Below, in pieces: positions 17,416-25,914 of a stretch of 64,000 nt of DNA. Under the pieces are notes generated by a model. It searched no databases and had not been told where the DNA came from. It saw only the letters and a list, made by a program, of their open reading frames with translations. Positions within the stretch are counted from its first letter, which is position 1. Each line of letters starts with the position of its first letter. The position numbers were made by a program, and so were the translations under genes. This DNA is from Desulfobacula sp. (GTDB lineage Bacteria; Desulfobacterota; Desulfobacteria; Desulfobacterales; Desulfobacteraceae): NCBI RefSeq assembly GCF_021107415.1, contig NZ_JAIOSW010000149.1, positions 31,046-95,045 of the forward strand. The letters are read 5' to 3'.

Positions 17416-17735
17416 TAATATTTATCCTTTGGGCAACACCCGAAGAAAGTCAGAAGTAAGATTTGTATTTTGAACTGTTATTATTATATTACGGATAAGT
17501 ATTTTCAATATACAAAACTGATTGATTTTGTTAAAAAAAAAATAAGACCCATCTATTTATTAATTTGACTCTAATCGTTTTAAGGACAGACTAATGACAT
17601 CTTTTATCCGGCACAGATGATTTGGACGAAGATATGCGGTTCACTGTCGGGCATTATTTGAAGCATTGAAAGAAATCATATAAGAAAAAGAGGATTACAA
17701 AGTTTAAAAACCATCAATTCAACAGGGGGATCTCT
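17416..17735. other. Gene-poor stretch upstream of the aldo/keto reductase
   Basis: No gene that I can support. A short coding-like segment around 17620-17675 (DDLDEDMRFTVGHYLK in one frame) may be debris of a lost gene. The sequence is AT-rich. Confidence 0.35.
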
Positions 17736-18959
17736 ATGCAATATCGAAAAATACCAAAGACAGGGGAAGAGATATCAATCCTTGGTTTTGGTTGCATGCG
17801 TTTACCTGAAAAAAGAGGTGGTATTGATGAAAAAAGAGCTAAAAAACAGCTTTTAATGGCCATTGATGAAGGCGTGAATTATTTCGATACAGCCATGCCA
17901 TATCATATGGGTGCGAGTGAAACTTTTCTTGGAAAAGCTCTTAGTGAAGAAGGACTTCGGGGAAAAATAAACATAGCCACAAAACTTCCCCCTTGGTCAG
18001 TTAACCAAAGCGAAGATATGGATAAACTCATATCAGCCCAGCTAAAAAAGCTTAAAACCGATTACATTGATTATTATCTTTTACATGCTTTGAATGGAGA
18101 ATTTTTTAAAAAATTATTAGAATTTGGAGTGCTTGAATTCCTTTCTAAACTTAAAGCAGATGGAATAATTAGAAATGCAGGGTTTTCATTTCATGGTAAA
18201 AGAAAGGACTTTAAAAAAATTATTGATTCCTACGATTGGGAATTTTGTCAAATTCAATACAACTACCTTGATATAAAGAGTCAGGCTGGAAAAAAAGGAT
18301 TAGAATATGCCAGCGAAAAAGACGTTGGTATAATCATAATGGAACCATTACGTGGTGGAAATCTTGCAAAAAACCCCCCTAAACAAATAAAAGAGATATG
18401 GGAAGGATCAGAGACAAAAAGAAAACCAGTTGAATGGTCTTTAGAATGGATATGGAATCACCCCCAAGTCACTACTGTATTGTCAGGAATGAATAATGAA
18501 GACCATATTACCCAGAATATTAAAATAGCTAACAAAGTTTTACCAGAATCTATGTCCCAAAGGGATCTTGAGATAGTATCAAAAACTGAAAAACTCTATC
18601 GCAAATTTATGAAAGTCGGTTGTACTGGGTGTGGATATTGTATGCCCTGTCCATCGGGTGTTAATATCCCAACTTGCTTTGAATTTTATAACGATTATCA
18701 TATGTTTGATGATAAAAAGAATGCGAAACTATTTTATCTTGGAATGTGTGGAGGATTATTGTCCAACAAACCATCTTATGCTTCATTGTGCGAAGAGTGC
18801 GGCGAGTGTGAAAAGGTTTGTCCTCAAGGTCTTCCAATAATAGATAGCTTAAAAGATGTGACCAATGAGTTTGAAGGATTTCAATTCAGGATGATGTTGA
18901 AGATAGCAAAGGCAATATTTGGATTTAAACGTTGGAACATATTGAGAAAGAACGGGTAG
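17736..18959 (+). CDS. Aldo/keto reductase with C-terminal 2x[4Fe-4S] ferredoxin domain
   Basis: 407 residues after an AGGGGGA site. Residues 1-290 are the AKR barrel: GFGCMRLPEK, NYFDTAMPYHMGASE with the catalytic Asp/Tyr, and ATKLPP with the Lys. Residues 300-385 add Cys clusters (CTGCGYCMPCPSGVNIP and CEECGECEKVCPQG). This is the ferredoxin-fused AKR family common in anaerobes. Its physiological substrate is generally unknown, and electrons may come from ferredoxin rather than NADPH. The YchJ-like gene begins 18 bases after the stop. Confidence 0.88.
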   Translation: MQYRKIPKTGEEISILGFGCMRLPEKRGGIDEKRAKKQLLMAIDEGVNYFDTAMPYHMGASETFLGKALSEEGLRGKINIATKLPPWSVNQSEDMDKLISAQLKKLKTDYIDYYLLHALNGEFFKKLLEFGVLEFLSKLKADGIIRNAGFSFHGKRKDFKKIIDSYDWEFCQIQYNYLDIKSQAGKKGLEYASEKDVGIIIMEPLRGGNLAKNPPKQIKEIWEGSETKRKPVEWSLEWIWNHPQVTTVLSGMNNEDHITQNIKIANKVLPESMSQRDLEIVSKTEKLYRKFMKVGCTGCGYCMPCPSGVNIPTCFEFYNDYHMFDDKKNAKLFYLGMCGGLLSNKPSYASLCEECGECEKVCPQGLPIIDSLKDVTNEFEGFQFRMMLKIAKAIFGFKRWNILRKNG

Positions 18960-18976
18960 TATTTGCACTTTGGAAT

Positions 18977-19474
18977 ATGATGGAATGTATATTGGAAAAC
19001 AATAACAAAAAAGCAACTTGTTACTGTAGAAGTCAAAAACTCTATGAAGAGTGCTGTTATCCCTTTATATCCGGAAATTTAAAACCTGAAATTCCAGAGC
19101 AGTTGATGAGATCAAGATATTCTGCTTTTTGTATAAAAAATATTGAGTATTTAATTTCAACCCATCATCCTTCCAAGCGCCAGCTAAATGAGCGTGAGAT
19201 ATTGGCTCAAACAATTCATGAAACCCAGTGGCTTGGCTTGAAAGTATTGAAAACAGATAAAACTCAAATCAACCAAGGGATTGGATATGTGGAATTTGCT
19301 GCCTTTTATAAAAATAGTGAGATAGAACAATTACATGAGAATTCAAAATTTATCTATGAGAATGGACAATGGTATTATTTTGATGGCGTTTTGCTTGACC
19401 CTATAAAAATTAATCGTAATGAACTATGCTGGTGTGGGAGCTTGAAAAAGTATAAAAAATGCCATGGCAAATGA
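18977..19474 (+). CDS. YchJ-like SEC-C protein (UPF0225)
   Basis: About 165 residues if the ATG at 18977 is used; a longer TTG-started frame begins at 18932, inside the AKR gene. SEC-C motifs occur at both ends (CYCRSQKLYEECCYPFISG and RNELCWCGSLKKYKKCHGK). Between them lies the YchJ cystatin-like domain (PEQLMRSRYSAFCIKNIEYLI, WLGLKVLK, FYKN). The function of YchJ is unknown; zinc binding by the SEC-C ends is expected. It lies 17 bases after the aldo/keto reductase. Confidence 0.82.
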   Translation: MMECILENNNKKATCYCRSQKLYEECCYPFISGNLKPEIPEQLMRSRYSAFCIKNIEYLISTHHPSKRQLNEREILAQTIHETQWLGLKVLKTDKTQINQGIGYVEFAAFYKNSEIEQLHENSKFIYENGQWYYFDGVLLDPIKINRNELCWCGSLKKYKKCHGK

Positions 19475-19500
19475 TGTCTTTCAACAATCTGATTCAAAGG

Positions 19501-19716
19501 CTATTTGAAAAGATATTCGAGACCATTAAGCTTGATTTCATAAACAGCCTGTAACATTTCTCCAAGTTTACCTTCTGGGAATCCTTTCTGTGAAAACCAA
19601 ATCAGATATCGTTCCGGAAGATCAACTAAACGCATTCCCTTATATTTACCAAATGGCATTTTTGTAGTTGCAAGAGCAATGAATGCTTCTTCGTCAGGTT
19701 GAATAAGTTCAGCCAT
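19501..19716 (-). CDS. DUF3820 family small protein
   Basis: 71 residues. The core MPFGKYKGMRLVDLPERYLIWFSQKGFPEGKLG is the DUF3820 signature. The family was annotated as a putative quorum-sensing-regulated virulence factor, but its function is not settled. It ends a minus-strand group with the YheU-like and HU genes, separated by eight bases. Confidence 0.8.
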   Translation of the reverse strand: MAELIQPDEEAFIALATTKMPFGKYKGMRLVDLPERYLIWFSQKGFPEGKLGEMLQAVYEIKLNGLEYLFK

Positions 19717-19724
19717 TTTAAAAT

Positions 19725-19967
19725 TTAATCTTCAATATCCATCAAAACAGGATTATCACTTTCCAAAATAGCACAAGTTTCAGATCCATGGTCAAAAACA
19801 ATAACAGCTTTGCCGGATTTAAGCTGCCCAAGCACCTGGGAGATTTTTGTTTCCAGGGGAATTTCAATTTCTCCGTAGTCAGTACCATCCCGGGTCACAA
19901 ACTCTTCAATGACACCTTGAAGTGCTTCTGGGCTTAGTTGATCATATAGAATTTTAACAGCAGTCAT
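19725..19967 (-). CDS. YheU-like protein (UPF0270)
   Basis: 80 residues. Similar to YheU across its first half (LSPEALQGVIEEFVTRDGTDYGE, then QLKSGKAVIVFDHGSETCAIL). The family is of unknown function and is usually chromosomal. Its ATG lies two bases after the HU stop codon, so translation is coupled. Confidence 0.78.
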   Translation of the reverse strand: MTAVKILYDQLSPEALQGVIEEFVTRDGTDYGEIEIPLETKISQVLGQLKSGKAVIVFDHGSETCAILESDNPVLMDIED

Positions 19968-19969
19968 TA

Positions 19970-20254
19970 TTAATTTGCAGGATAATCAACTTTTTCTTTC
20001 AGCTCTTTGCCGCACTTGAAAAAAGGCAGTTTCTTTGGAGCAACTGTTACTTTTTTACCAGTCTTAGGATTCCTGCCGGTGTAGCTTTTATATTCCTTGA
20101 TAAAGAAAGAGCAGAAACCACGGATTTCAACTCTGTCTCCATTGGCAAGAGCAACGGTCAGTTCAGAAAAGAATGTATCTACTACTTCAGCGGCTTCATC
20201 CTTTGTCAAACGGCATTTTTCTTTAACGGCTTGGATCAGTTCGAGTTTGTTCAA
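19970..20254 (-). CDS. HU/IHF family DNA-binding protein
   Basis: 94 residues, typical of HU/IHF. The N-terminus MNKLELIQAVKEKCRLTKDEAAEVV and the beta-arm region EIRGFCSFFIKEYKSYTGRNP-like, with the conserved GRNPKTG, are all present. It bends DNA and helps shape the nucleoid. It is the first gene of a three-gene minus operon, downstream in orientation of tRNA-Arg. It lies just inside the repeat bounded at 20462, so whether it is core or island DNA is open. Confidence 0.9.
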   Translation of the reverse strand: MNKLELIQAVKEKCRLTKDEAAEVVDTFFSELTVALANGDRVEIRGFCSFFIKEYKSYTGRNPKTGKKVTVAPKKLPFFKCGKELKEKVDYPAN

Positions 20255-20422
20255 TTAAATTTTCCCCAATGATTTTATGTAGTTATAATTTTACACTATC
20301 TGTATAAAATTTCTGGGATATTTTCAATAGCTATTATCCTTCTTTTAAACAGAACATAGGATTTGTTAGACTATTGAAAACAAAATACGTGTAAAATATG
20401 TGTAAAATTTCGGAATTGGAGC

Positions 20423-20456
20423 AAAAAAGGTTTCCATCTAAAAGCTGAAAAACCTT
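20423..20456 (-). terminator. Terminator of tRNA-Arg
   Basis: On the minus strand a 7-bp AAGGTTT/AAACCTT stem is followed by TTTT and GCTCC, nine bases after the tRNA 3' end. Consistent with a short intrinsic terminator. Confidence 0.55.
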
Positions 20457-20461
20457 GGTAT

Positions 20462-20479
20462 TAGTGGTACGCCCGGCCC
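20462..20479 (-). repeat. Right-hand copy of the 18-bp tRNA-Arg 3'-end repeat
   Basis: Identical to 13010-13027. It overlaps the last bases of the intact tRNA-Arg gene, the usual position of an integrase core site. Confidence 0.5.
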
Positions 20480-20541
20480 GATTCGAACGGGCGGCCTATG
20501 GATTCGAAGTCCAGCGCTCTATCCAGCTGAGCTACGGGCGC
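20465..20541 (-). tRNA. tRNA-Arg (anticodon TCG)
   Basis: 77 bases with all four arms. The acceptor GCGCCCG pairs with CGGGCGT (first pair G-U), with a D arm, an anticodon loop centred on TCG in CTTCGAA, the T arm CCCGTTCGAATCGGG, and CCA encoded. Confidence 0.95.
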
Positions 20542-20656
20542 ACAGGTTTGTGAAGTCGGTATTAGATATCACAATGACATCATTTCTGCAATGGTATTAT
20601 AAGTCCTGATTTGGAATTGACAACGATCTGCATTAAAAGTAGAACTCAAAAGTGAA

Positions 20657-21352
20657 ATGAAGAAAAGAAAGACAATTTTTGCCTGGATATGGAAAATAGT
20701 ATTTAAAATTGTATTATTCCTGTTTTGCTTTACCATCGTTCAGGTATTGGCATTGAAATTCATCAACCCGCCATTTACCCCTAATGTGGCTTGGGAATGG
20801 GCTGAATCCATCATTAAAAAGCAACCCGAAAAGCGTCCGAAATATAACTTTAAAAAAATTGAGGCCATATCGCCACATCTGAGAAGGGCTGTCATTGCTG
20901 CTGAAGATCAGCGGTTTTTATCCCACAACGGATTTGATTTCAATGAAATAAAAAATGCTTTAAAAAATCTAATTAAAAAGAAAAAATTAAGAGGGGCCAG
21001 TACCATCAGTATGCAGACAGCCAGAAGCGTATTTCTGTTATCCAGCAGAAGTCTGTTCAGGAAAATGGCAGAGATTTATTATACAATCTTGATCGAACTA
21101 TTCTGGGATAAACATAGAATTTTCGAAATGTATTTAAATACCGTGGATTGGGGAACGCACGTCACCGGTGCCGAAGCAGCTTCACAAAAATATTTTTCAA
21201 AAAGTGCTCAACATCTGACTCCTGACCAGGCCGCCTTAATGACGGCTATTTTGCCAAACCCGCATAGATGGTCTGTCAGGCGCCCCACCCCATATCTTAA
21301 AACCCGGCAGAAACAGATCATGAAAGATATGCATCTGATGCCGTTGCTGTAA
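20657..21352 (+). CDS. mtgA: Monofunctional biosynthetic peptidoglycan transglycosylase
   Basis: 231 residues. A membrane anchor spans about 10-32. The GT51 domain follows with AVIAAEDQRFLSHNGFDF (catalytic Glu), RGASTISMQTARSVFL, ELFWDKHRIFEMYLNTVDWG and EAASQKYFSKSAQHLTPDQAALM. It polymerises lipid II into glycan strands at the outer face of the inner membrane. No penicillin-binding domain is attached, and the length matches MtgA. The upstream AAGTGAAATGAAG is a weak ribosome site. The acyl-CoA dehydrogenase follows 23 bases on. Confidence 0.92.
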   Translation: MKKRKTIFAWIWKIVFKIVLFLFCFTIVQVLALKFINPPFTPNVAWEWAESIIKKQPEKRPKYNFKKIEAISPHLRRAVIAAEDQRFLSHNGFDFNEIKNALKNLIKKKKLRGASTISMQTARSVFLLSSRSLFRKMAEIYYTILIELFWDKHRIFEMYLNTVDWGTHVTGAEAASQKYFSKSAQHLTPDQAALMTAILPNPHRWSVRRPTPYLKTRQKQIMKDMHLMPLL

Positions 21353-21374
21353 AAAAAATAAAGGAGGAAAAATA

Positions 21375-22619
21375 ATGTTTGATTTTCTTTTGTCTAAAAA
21401 AGCTATAAAAATCAGAGATGAAGCAAGGGAATTTGTGAAATGGGTTCCAAAACAGATGATTATTGATATGGATGCTGATAAAATTCAGTTCCCGAAAGAA
21501 TTTCTGGCAGAAGCTGGAAAAAGGAATTTAATGGGTTGCAGATATCCTGAGAAATGGGGTGGAAGAAACCTTGACTGGGTTGCTACTGCTGCAGTTATGG
21601 AAGAAATCGGAACTCTTGGCTATATTTTTGCCTGTATTTTTGGAGTTGGAGCAGAACTTATATGTGATGCCATTATTATCCATGGAACTGATGAACAAAA
21701 AGAAAAATATGTAAAACCACTTCTTGCGGGAGAAATATTTGCTGCTGAATGTTTAACTGAACCACGGGGAGGTTCTGATTTCTTTGGAGCCACAAGCACA
21801 GCAAAAAATATGGGGGATTATTTTTTGCTAAACGGACAGAAGCGTTTTATTGTGGGTGCTGAAGGCGCAGATTATTTTTTGGTTTACGCAAAGACAGACC
21901 CTGATGCAAAACCCCATAAATCACTAACCTGCTTTATTGTGGACAAATCACCGGGAGTTAATGTTGAATATTTATATGGATTAATGGGATGCCGGGGCGG
22001 GGGAGCCGGAAGACTTGTATTTAAGGATGTTAAAATTCCAAAGGAAAACATTGTGGGAGAGCTTCACGGAGCTATAAAAGTATTTAATACTTTGATGATT
22101 CCTGAACGTCTTGGAACCGCGGCAATGACAATTGGTGCTGCAAGACCTGCACTTGAAGTTGCAACAGGATATACCACAAGAAGAAAAGCCTTTGGAAAAA
22201 CAATTAATAATTTTCAGGGAGTAAGTTTCCAGGTTTCAGAAGCAGCAATGCTTCTTGATGCTTCCCGCTCCATGATCTACACAACAAGCAAAGCTGTTGA
22301 CGGGGCCATCGAGCCTGCCGTTATCAGAAGAATGGTTTCAGAATCCAAAAAGTTTGTAACTGAATCCTGTCAGAAAGTAGTTCATAATGCCATGCAGGTA
22401 ATGGGTGGTATCGGATATACAAACATATATCCGGTTGAAAGAATTTTTCGGGACCTGCGCCTTGCCACAATCTGGACTGGCTCAAATGAAGTAATGTCAA
22501 TGATTATCGCCCATGAATGGTATATGGAATATCAGAAAAACAAACCAAAGGCTTTAACCCGGGATATTGAAAATGATTCTTTGGAAGCATTTGCTCCCGA
22601 CGAAAAAATTTATGAATGA
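21375..22619 (+). CDS. Acyl-CoA dehydrogenase
   Basis: 414 residues after AAAGGAGG. Typical ACAD landmarks: AAECLTEPRGGSDFFG for FAD and substrate, FIVGAEGADYFLVYAKTD, the RKAFGK loop, and the C-terminal VMGGIGYTNIYPVERIFRDLR. IWTGSNE at the end occupies the place of the catalytic glutamate (EGTxE-like). The substrate class cannot be told. No ETF or CoA ligase lies beside it. It may share a transcript with mtgA, although the functions are unrelated. Confidence 0.9.
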   Translation: MFDFLLSKKAIKIRDEAREFVKWVPKQMIIDMDADKIQFPKEFLAEAGKRNLMGCRYPEKWGGRNLDWVATAAVMEEIGTLGYIFACIFGVGAELICDAIIIHGTDEQKEKYVKPLLAGEIFAAECLTEPRGGSDFFGATSTAKNMGDYFLLNGQKRFIVGAEGADYFLVYAKTDPDAKPHKSLTCFIVDKSPGVNVEYLYGLMGCRGGGAGRLVFKDVKIPKENIVGELHGAIKVFNTLMIPERLGTAAMTIGAARPALEVATGYTTRRKAFGKTINNFQGVSFQVSEAAMLLDASRSMIYTTSKAVDGAIEPAVIRRMVSESKKFVTESCQKVVHNAMQVMGGIGYTNIYPVERIFRDLRLATIWTGSNEVMSMIIAHEWYMEYQKNKPKALTRDIENDSLEAFAPDEKIYE

Positions 22620-22625
22620 TGGTGG

Positions 22626-23255
22626 CTACTTAACTTTATTTAAGGCCGTATCAAAGCTTGTCTGGTCTGCTTTAAAGGCATTGGCATTTTCTCCGATCCT
22701 GATAATGGTCAGCGTATTAATCTTGTCACCTTTTTCAATCTTATTGACCACATCCATGCCTTTAACCACTTTTCCAAAAACCGTATGTTTATTATCAAGC
22801 CAGGGGGTTGCCCTATGGGTAATGAAAAACTGGCTGCCATTGGTTCCGGGGCCTGCATTGGCCATTGAAAGAATCCCGGGAGAATCATGTTTTAACTCGT
22901 TCACAAACTCATCAGGAAATCGGTAGCCGGGGCCTCCCCTGCCGGTTCCTGTAGGATCACCGCCCTGGATCATAAAATCCTTGATCACCCTGTGAAAAAT
23001 AAGCCCGTCATAATATTTTTTTGAAGACCCCTGGCTGGAAGCAATTGTTCCCTGGGCAAGTCCTGCAAAATTCATGACAGTAATGGGAACCCGGCTGTAA
23101 TAGAGGATAGCAATAATCTGTCCTTTATTGGTATCAAATTGAGCATATAACCCGTCCTTGAGATCCTGGGAGGACTCTTGGGAAAAGCTAAGACAAGGTA
23201 TTAAAAGCAGATATAAAAAAATAGATATTACAAAAATTCTTTTGGTTGAAATCAT
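22626..23255 (-). CDS. Exported cyclophilin-type peptidyl-prolyl isomerase
   Basis: 209 residues. An N-terminal signal peptide (about 1-25, hydrophobic [12 protein letters not shown]) precedes a complete cyclophilin domain: [37 protein letters not shown] and [18 protein letters not shown]. It catalyses cis-trans isomerisation at proline, here in the periplasm, helping fold exported proteins. It is convergent with the acyl-CoA dehydrogenase, with only seven bases between the stops. Confidence 0.92.
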   Translation of the reverse strand: MISTKRIFVISIFLYLLLIPCLSFSQESSQDLKDGLYAQFDTNKGQIIAILYYSRVPITVMNFAGLAQGTIASSQGSSKKYYDGLIFHRVIKDFMIQGGDPTGTGRGGPGYRFPDEFVNELKHDSPGILSMANAGPGTNGSQFFITHRATPWLDNKHTVFGKVVKGMDVVNKIEKGDKINTLTIIRIGENANAFKADQTSFDTALNKVK

Positions 23256-23306
23256 TGTACCGTCTCCTTTCGCAATCGATTTTGACTTTCTCCATAATCA
23301 AAAAAA

Positions 23307-23334
23307 CCCGACGCTCAATGCACTTGAGTTCGGG
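23307..23334 (-). terminator. Terminator of tRNA-His
   Basis: The minus-strand hairpin CCCGA/TCGGG plus CTCAA/TTGAG is followed by a seven-T run. It lies about 40 bases past the tRNA 3' end. Confidence 0.75.
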
Positions 23335-23372
23335 CGTTAATGACAAATTTTTCTACTTAGTTTAGAAAAAAA

Positions 23373-23449
23373 TGGGGTGAGTGAAGGGGCTTGAACCCTC
23401 GACATCCAGGACCACAACCTAGCGCTCTGCCAACTGAGCTACACCCACC
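23373..23449 (-). tRNA. tRNA-His (anticodon GTG)
   Basis: 77 bases counting the extra 5' G(-1) typical of tRNA-His, which pairs with discriminator C73. The anticodon loop is TTGTGGT, the T arm GGGTTCAAGCCCC, and CCA is encoded. Confidence 0.95.
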
Positions 23450-23617
23450 GCAAAAAACTTTCCTTAATTATCAGAATTAGATCAGTTTTTCAATAGTTTT
23501 TTCATGCAGCCGAATTCAGGCATAGCTTTTATATTTCATCTATTTTACATTGACCTTGCGGTGTTGTTTGACTATTATCCTTTTCGTATAAAATATTTCA
23601 TTAAAGGGATTTTATTT

Positions 23618-23791
23618 ATGAATGCTTTATTAATATTTGTTGTCAGGCTTATTTTAGGTCTTGTATTCGGTATCTTCCTTATCCGGCTGTTCAGGCCGGA
23701 ATGGGGAATTTACCATGGGGTTGTCACAGGACTTATTTTGGTAGCCCTGGCTTATGGCATAGCGCTTTTCAGAAAAAAGAAACAAGAATAA
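23618..23791 (+). CDS. Small two-segment membrane protein
   Basis: 57 residues if the ATG at 23618 (with upstream AAAGGGA) is the start. The upstream in-frame codons to 23504 overlap unlikely leader sequence. Two hydrophobic helices (LLIFVVRLILGLVFGIFLI and GVVTGLILVALAYGIALF) are separated by RLFRPEWGIYHG, and the tail is RKKKQE. No family is recognised. It lies just ahead of selB, whose TTG start follows 20 bases on, so the two may be co-transcribed. Confidence 0.6.
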   Translation: MNALLIFVVRLILGLVFGIFLIRLFRPEWGIYHGVVTGLILVALAYGIALFRKKKQE

Positions 23792-23811
23792 AATTTAGGA
23801 CTTTTTACCAA

Positions 23812-25737
23812 TTGGAAAAAAATATCATCTTAGGGACAGCAGGACACATTGACCATGGAAAGACAAGCCTTGTCAAGGCGTTGACAGGGATTGAAACAGA
23901 CCGGCTCAAAGAAGAAAAGGAAAGAGGAATTACCATTGAACTGGGATTTGCCTTACTTGATCTTCCCAATGGGCAGCATATCGGCATCGTGGATATGCCG
24001 GGCCATGAAAAATTTGTTAAAAATATGGTAGCCGGTTCCAGTGGAATTGATGTGGTCACAATGGTAATTGCAGCAGATGAGGGTGTTATGCCCCAGACCA
24101 GGGAACATATGGAGATCTGCAATCTCATGGGGATTGAACATGGCATAATTGCCCTGACCAAAATAGACATGGTGGATGAAGATCTCTTAGAGCTTGCCCT
24201 TGAAGATATCAATGATTTTGTACAGGGCACTTTTCTTGAAGACAAGCCGATTTGTCCTGTTTCATCTGTTACAAATGAAGGGCTTGATGAATTTATTAAA
24301 ACCCTTGAAACCGTTTGCACCCTTCTTCCTGCAAGAAAATTTTCCTCTATTTTCAGACTGCCGGTGGACCGGGTCTTTTCAATGAAAGGGTTTGGCACGG
24401 TGATTACGGGAACCCTGACGTCTGGCAGTATCAATGTCGGGAATGAGATCATGGTTTATCCCAAAAAAATTGTCTCTAAAGTAAGGGGAATCCAGGTTCA
24501 CAGTTCAGGTGTTGATACGGCAGGTCCGGGCACAAGAACCGCCATTAATTTCCAGGGGCTTGACAAGGAATCCGTAAACCGCGGCGATATATTGTCCACA
24601 CCTGACACCTTGATTGAAAGCTATATGGTGGATGCCCATTTCCTTTATTTAAAAAGCAATGGAAAGCCGGCTAAAAACAGAACCAGAATAAGATTTCATT
24701 CCGGGACCAGTGAAATACTGGGATATCTGATACTGCTTGACAGAGAAGAATTGTTGCCCGGAGACGAGGCCTGTGTTCAGTTCCGGCTTGAATCGCCTGT
24801 CTGCTGTATCAAGGATGACAGGTATGTAATTCGAAGTTATTCACCCATAAAAACCATTGGCGGCGGTGCCATATTAAATCCAGCCTCCCAAAAACACAAA
24901 CTGTTTGATCAAAATGTCATTCAGGGACTTACAAATCTGTTACTGGATGATAATGAACAAACCATTTCATTCTTTCTATCCTTAAAAGGATACCAGGGAT
25001 TGTCCTTTTCAAAACTTCGTGTCATGACCAATCTTGCGGACAAAAAACTGACGGCAAGTTTGCAGAAAATGCTTGCCAGACAAGAGGTTGTCCAGATTGA
25101 TAAAGAAAAACAAATTTATGTTAACGGTTCTTTCTTTGATGACTTTAAAGAAAAAATTATCCAAAAACTAAACGCCTTTCATGCCGACAATCCGTTAAAG
25201 GACGGCATGCCGACCCAGGAGCTTAAATCCAAGTTCCAGTATATTGATGATGCAAAGTTTTTTAATATTCTTTTTACAAAACTATCTAAAGAAAACCTCA
25301 TTGTTCTGGATAAAAATATTGTAAAATTATCTACCCATGAAGTGGCGCTCCAGGTGGATCAGCATGAAGTCAAAGAAAAAATCAAAAAAATCTATCAAAC
25401 ATCCGGGTTGACACCACCGTTTTTCAGAACTATCTGCCAGGATCTTGATATTGATAAAAAAAATGCCACAGATGTTCTCCATATGCTGATCAATGAGAAA
25501 TCCATTGTTAAAACGAAAGATGATCTCTACTTTGCTGCCGGGGAAATTAAAAAGCTTGAGCAAAAGCTGATCGCATTCTTGAAAGAAAATGAATCCATCA
25601 CCACACCTGAATTTAAAGACATGACCGCTGTGTCCAGAAAGTTTGTCATCCCCTTAATTGAATACTTTGACTCCATAAACCTGACCATCCGGGTGGAAGA
25701 CACAAGACAGTTAAGAAGGAAAACCGAAATTCCGTAA
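23812..25737 (+). CDS. selB: Selenocysteine-specific elongation factor SelB
   Basis: About 641 residues starting at the TTG at 23812 (LEKNIILGTAGHIDHGK). Earlier codons in the frame overlap the small membrane gene and lack similarity. G motifs: GTAGHIDHGKTSL, DMPGHEKF and TKIDM. Domains II and III follow, then winged-helix repeats from about 375 onward that would bind the SECIS hairpin (ending RVEDTRQLRRKTE). It delivers selenocysteyl-tRNA to in-frame UGA. SelA and tRNA-Sec are not in the window, and I found no clear selenoprotein gene here. Confidence 0.93.
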   Translation: MEKNIILGTAGHIDHGKTSLVKALTGIETDRLKEEKERGITIELGFALLDLPNGQHIGIVDMPGHEKFVKNMVAGSSGIDVVTMVIAADEGVMPQTREHMEICNLMGIEHGIIALTKIDMVDEDLLELALEDINDFVQGTFLEDKPICPVSSVTNEGLDEFIKTLETVCTLLPARKFSSIFRLPVDRVFSMKGFGTVITGTLTSGSINVGNEIMVYPKKIVSKVRGIQVHSSGVDTAGPGTRTAINFQGLDKESVNRGDILSTPDTLIESYMVDAHFLYLKSNGKPAKNRTRIRFHSGTSEILGYLILLDREELLPGDEACVQFRLESPVCCIKDDRYVIRSYSPIKTIGGGAILNPASQKHKLFDQNVIQGLTNLLLDDNEQTISFFLSLKGYQGLSFSKLRVMTNLADKKLTASLQKMLARQEVVQIDKEKQIYVNGSFFDDFKEKIIQKLNAFHADNPLKDGMPTQELKSKFQYIDDAKFFNILFTKLSKENLIVLDKNIVKLSTHEVALQVDQHEVKEKIKKIYQTSGLTPPFFRTICQDLDIDKKNATDVLHMLINEKSIVKTKDDLYFAAGEIKKLEQKLIAFLKENESITTPEFKDMTAVSRKFVIPLIEYFDSINLTIRVEDTRQLRRKTEIP

Positions 25738-25914
25738 AATTAAGTACGTATAGATTATCCCTGCTTGTTGTTGAGAACAGACCCTAAAAAACTTATCTTC
25801 CGGTAAAAGAGATACGGCTTTTTACATATCTTTTTTGATGTTCTTTCGCCTTCTACAGCCAAAATATTGGCATCCATCATGGATTCTGGGTATTCAGGTG
25901 TCTGCCAGTCGTTT

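Noticed and set aside
18932..18976. TTG start for the YchJ-like protein overlapping the aldo/keto reductase
   Set aside because: The added residues do not resemble the family N-terminus; the ATG at 18977 gives a normal YchJ length.
23701..23811. N-terminal extension of SelB
   Set aside because: These codons overlap the small membrane gene and bear no SelB similarity; the GTPase domain begins at the TTG at 23812.
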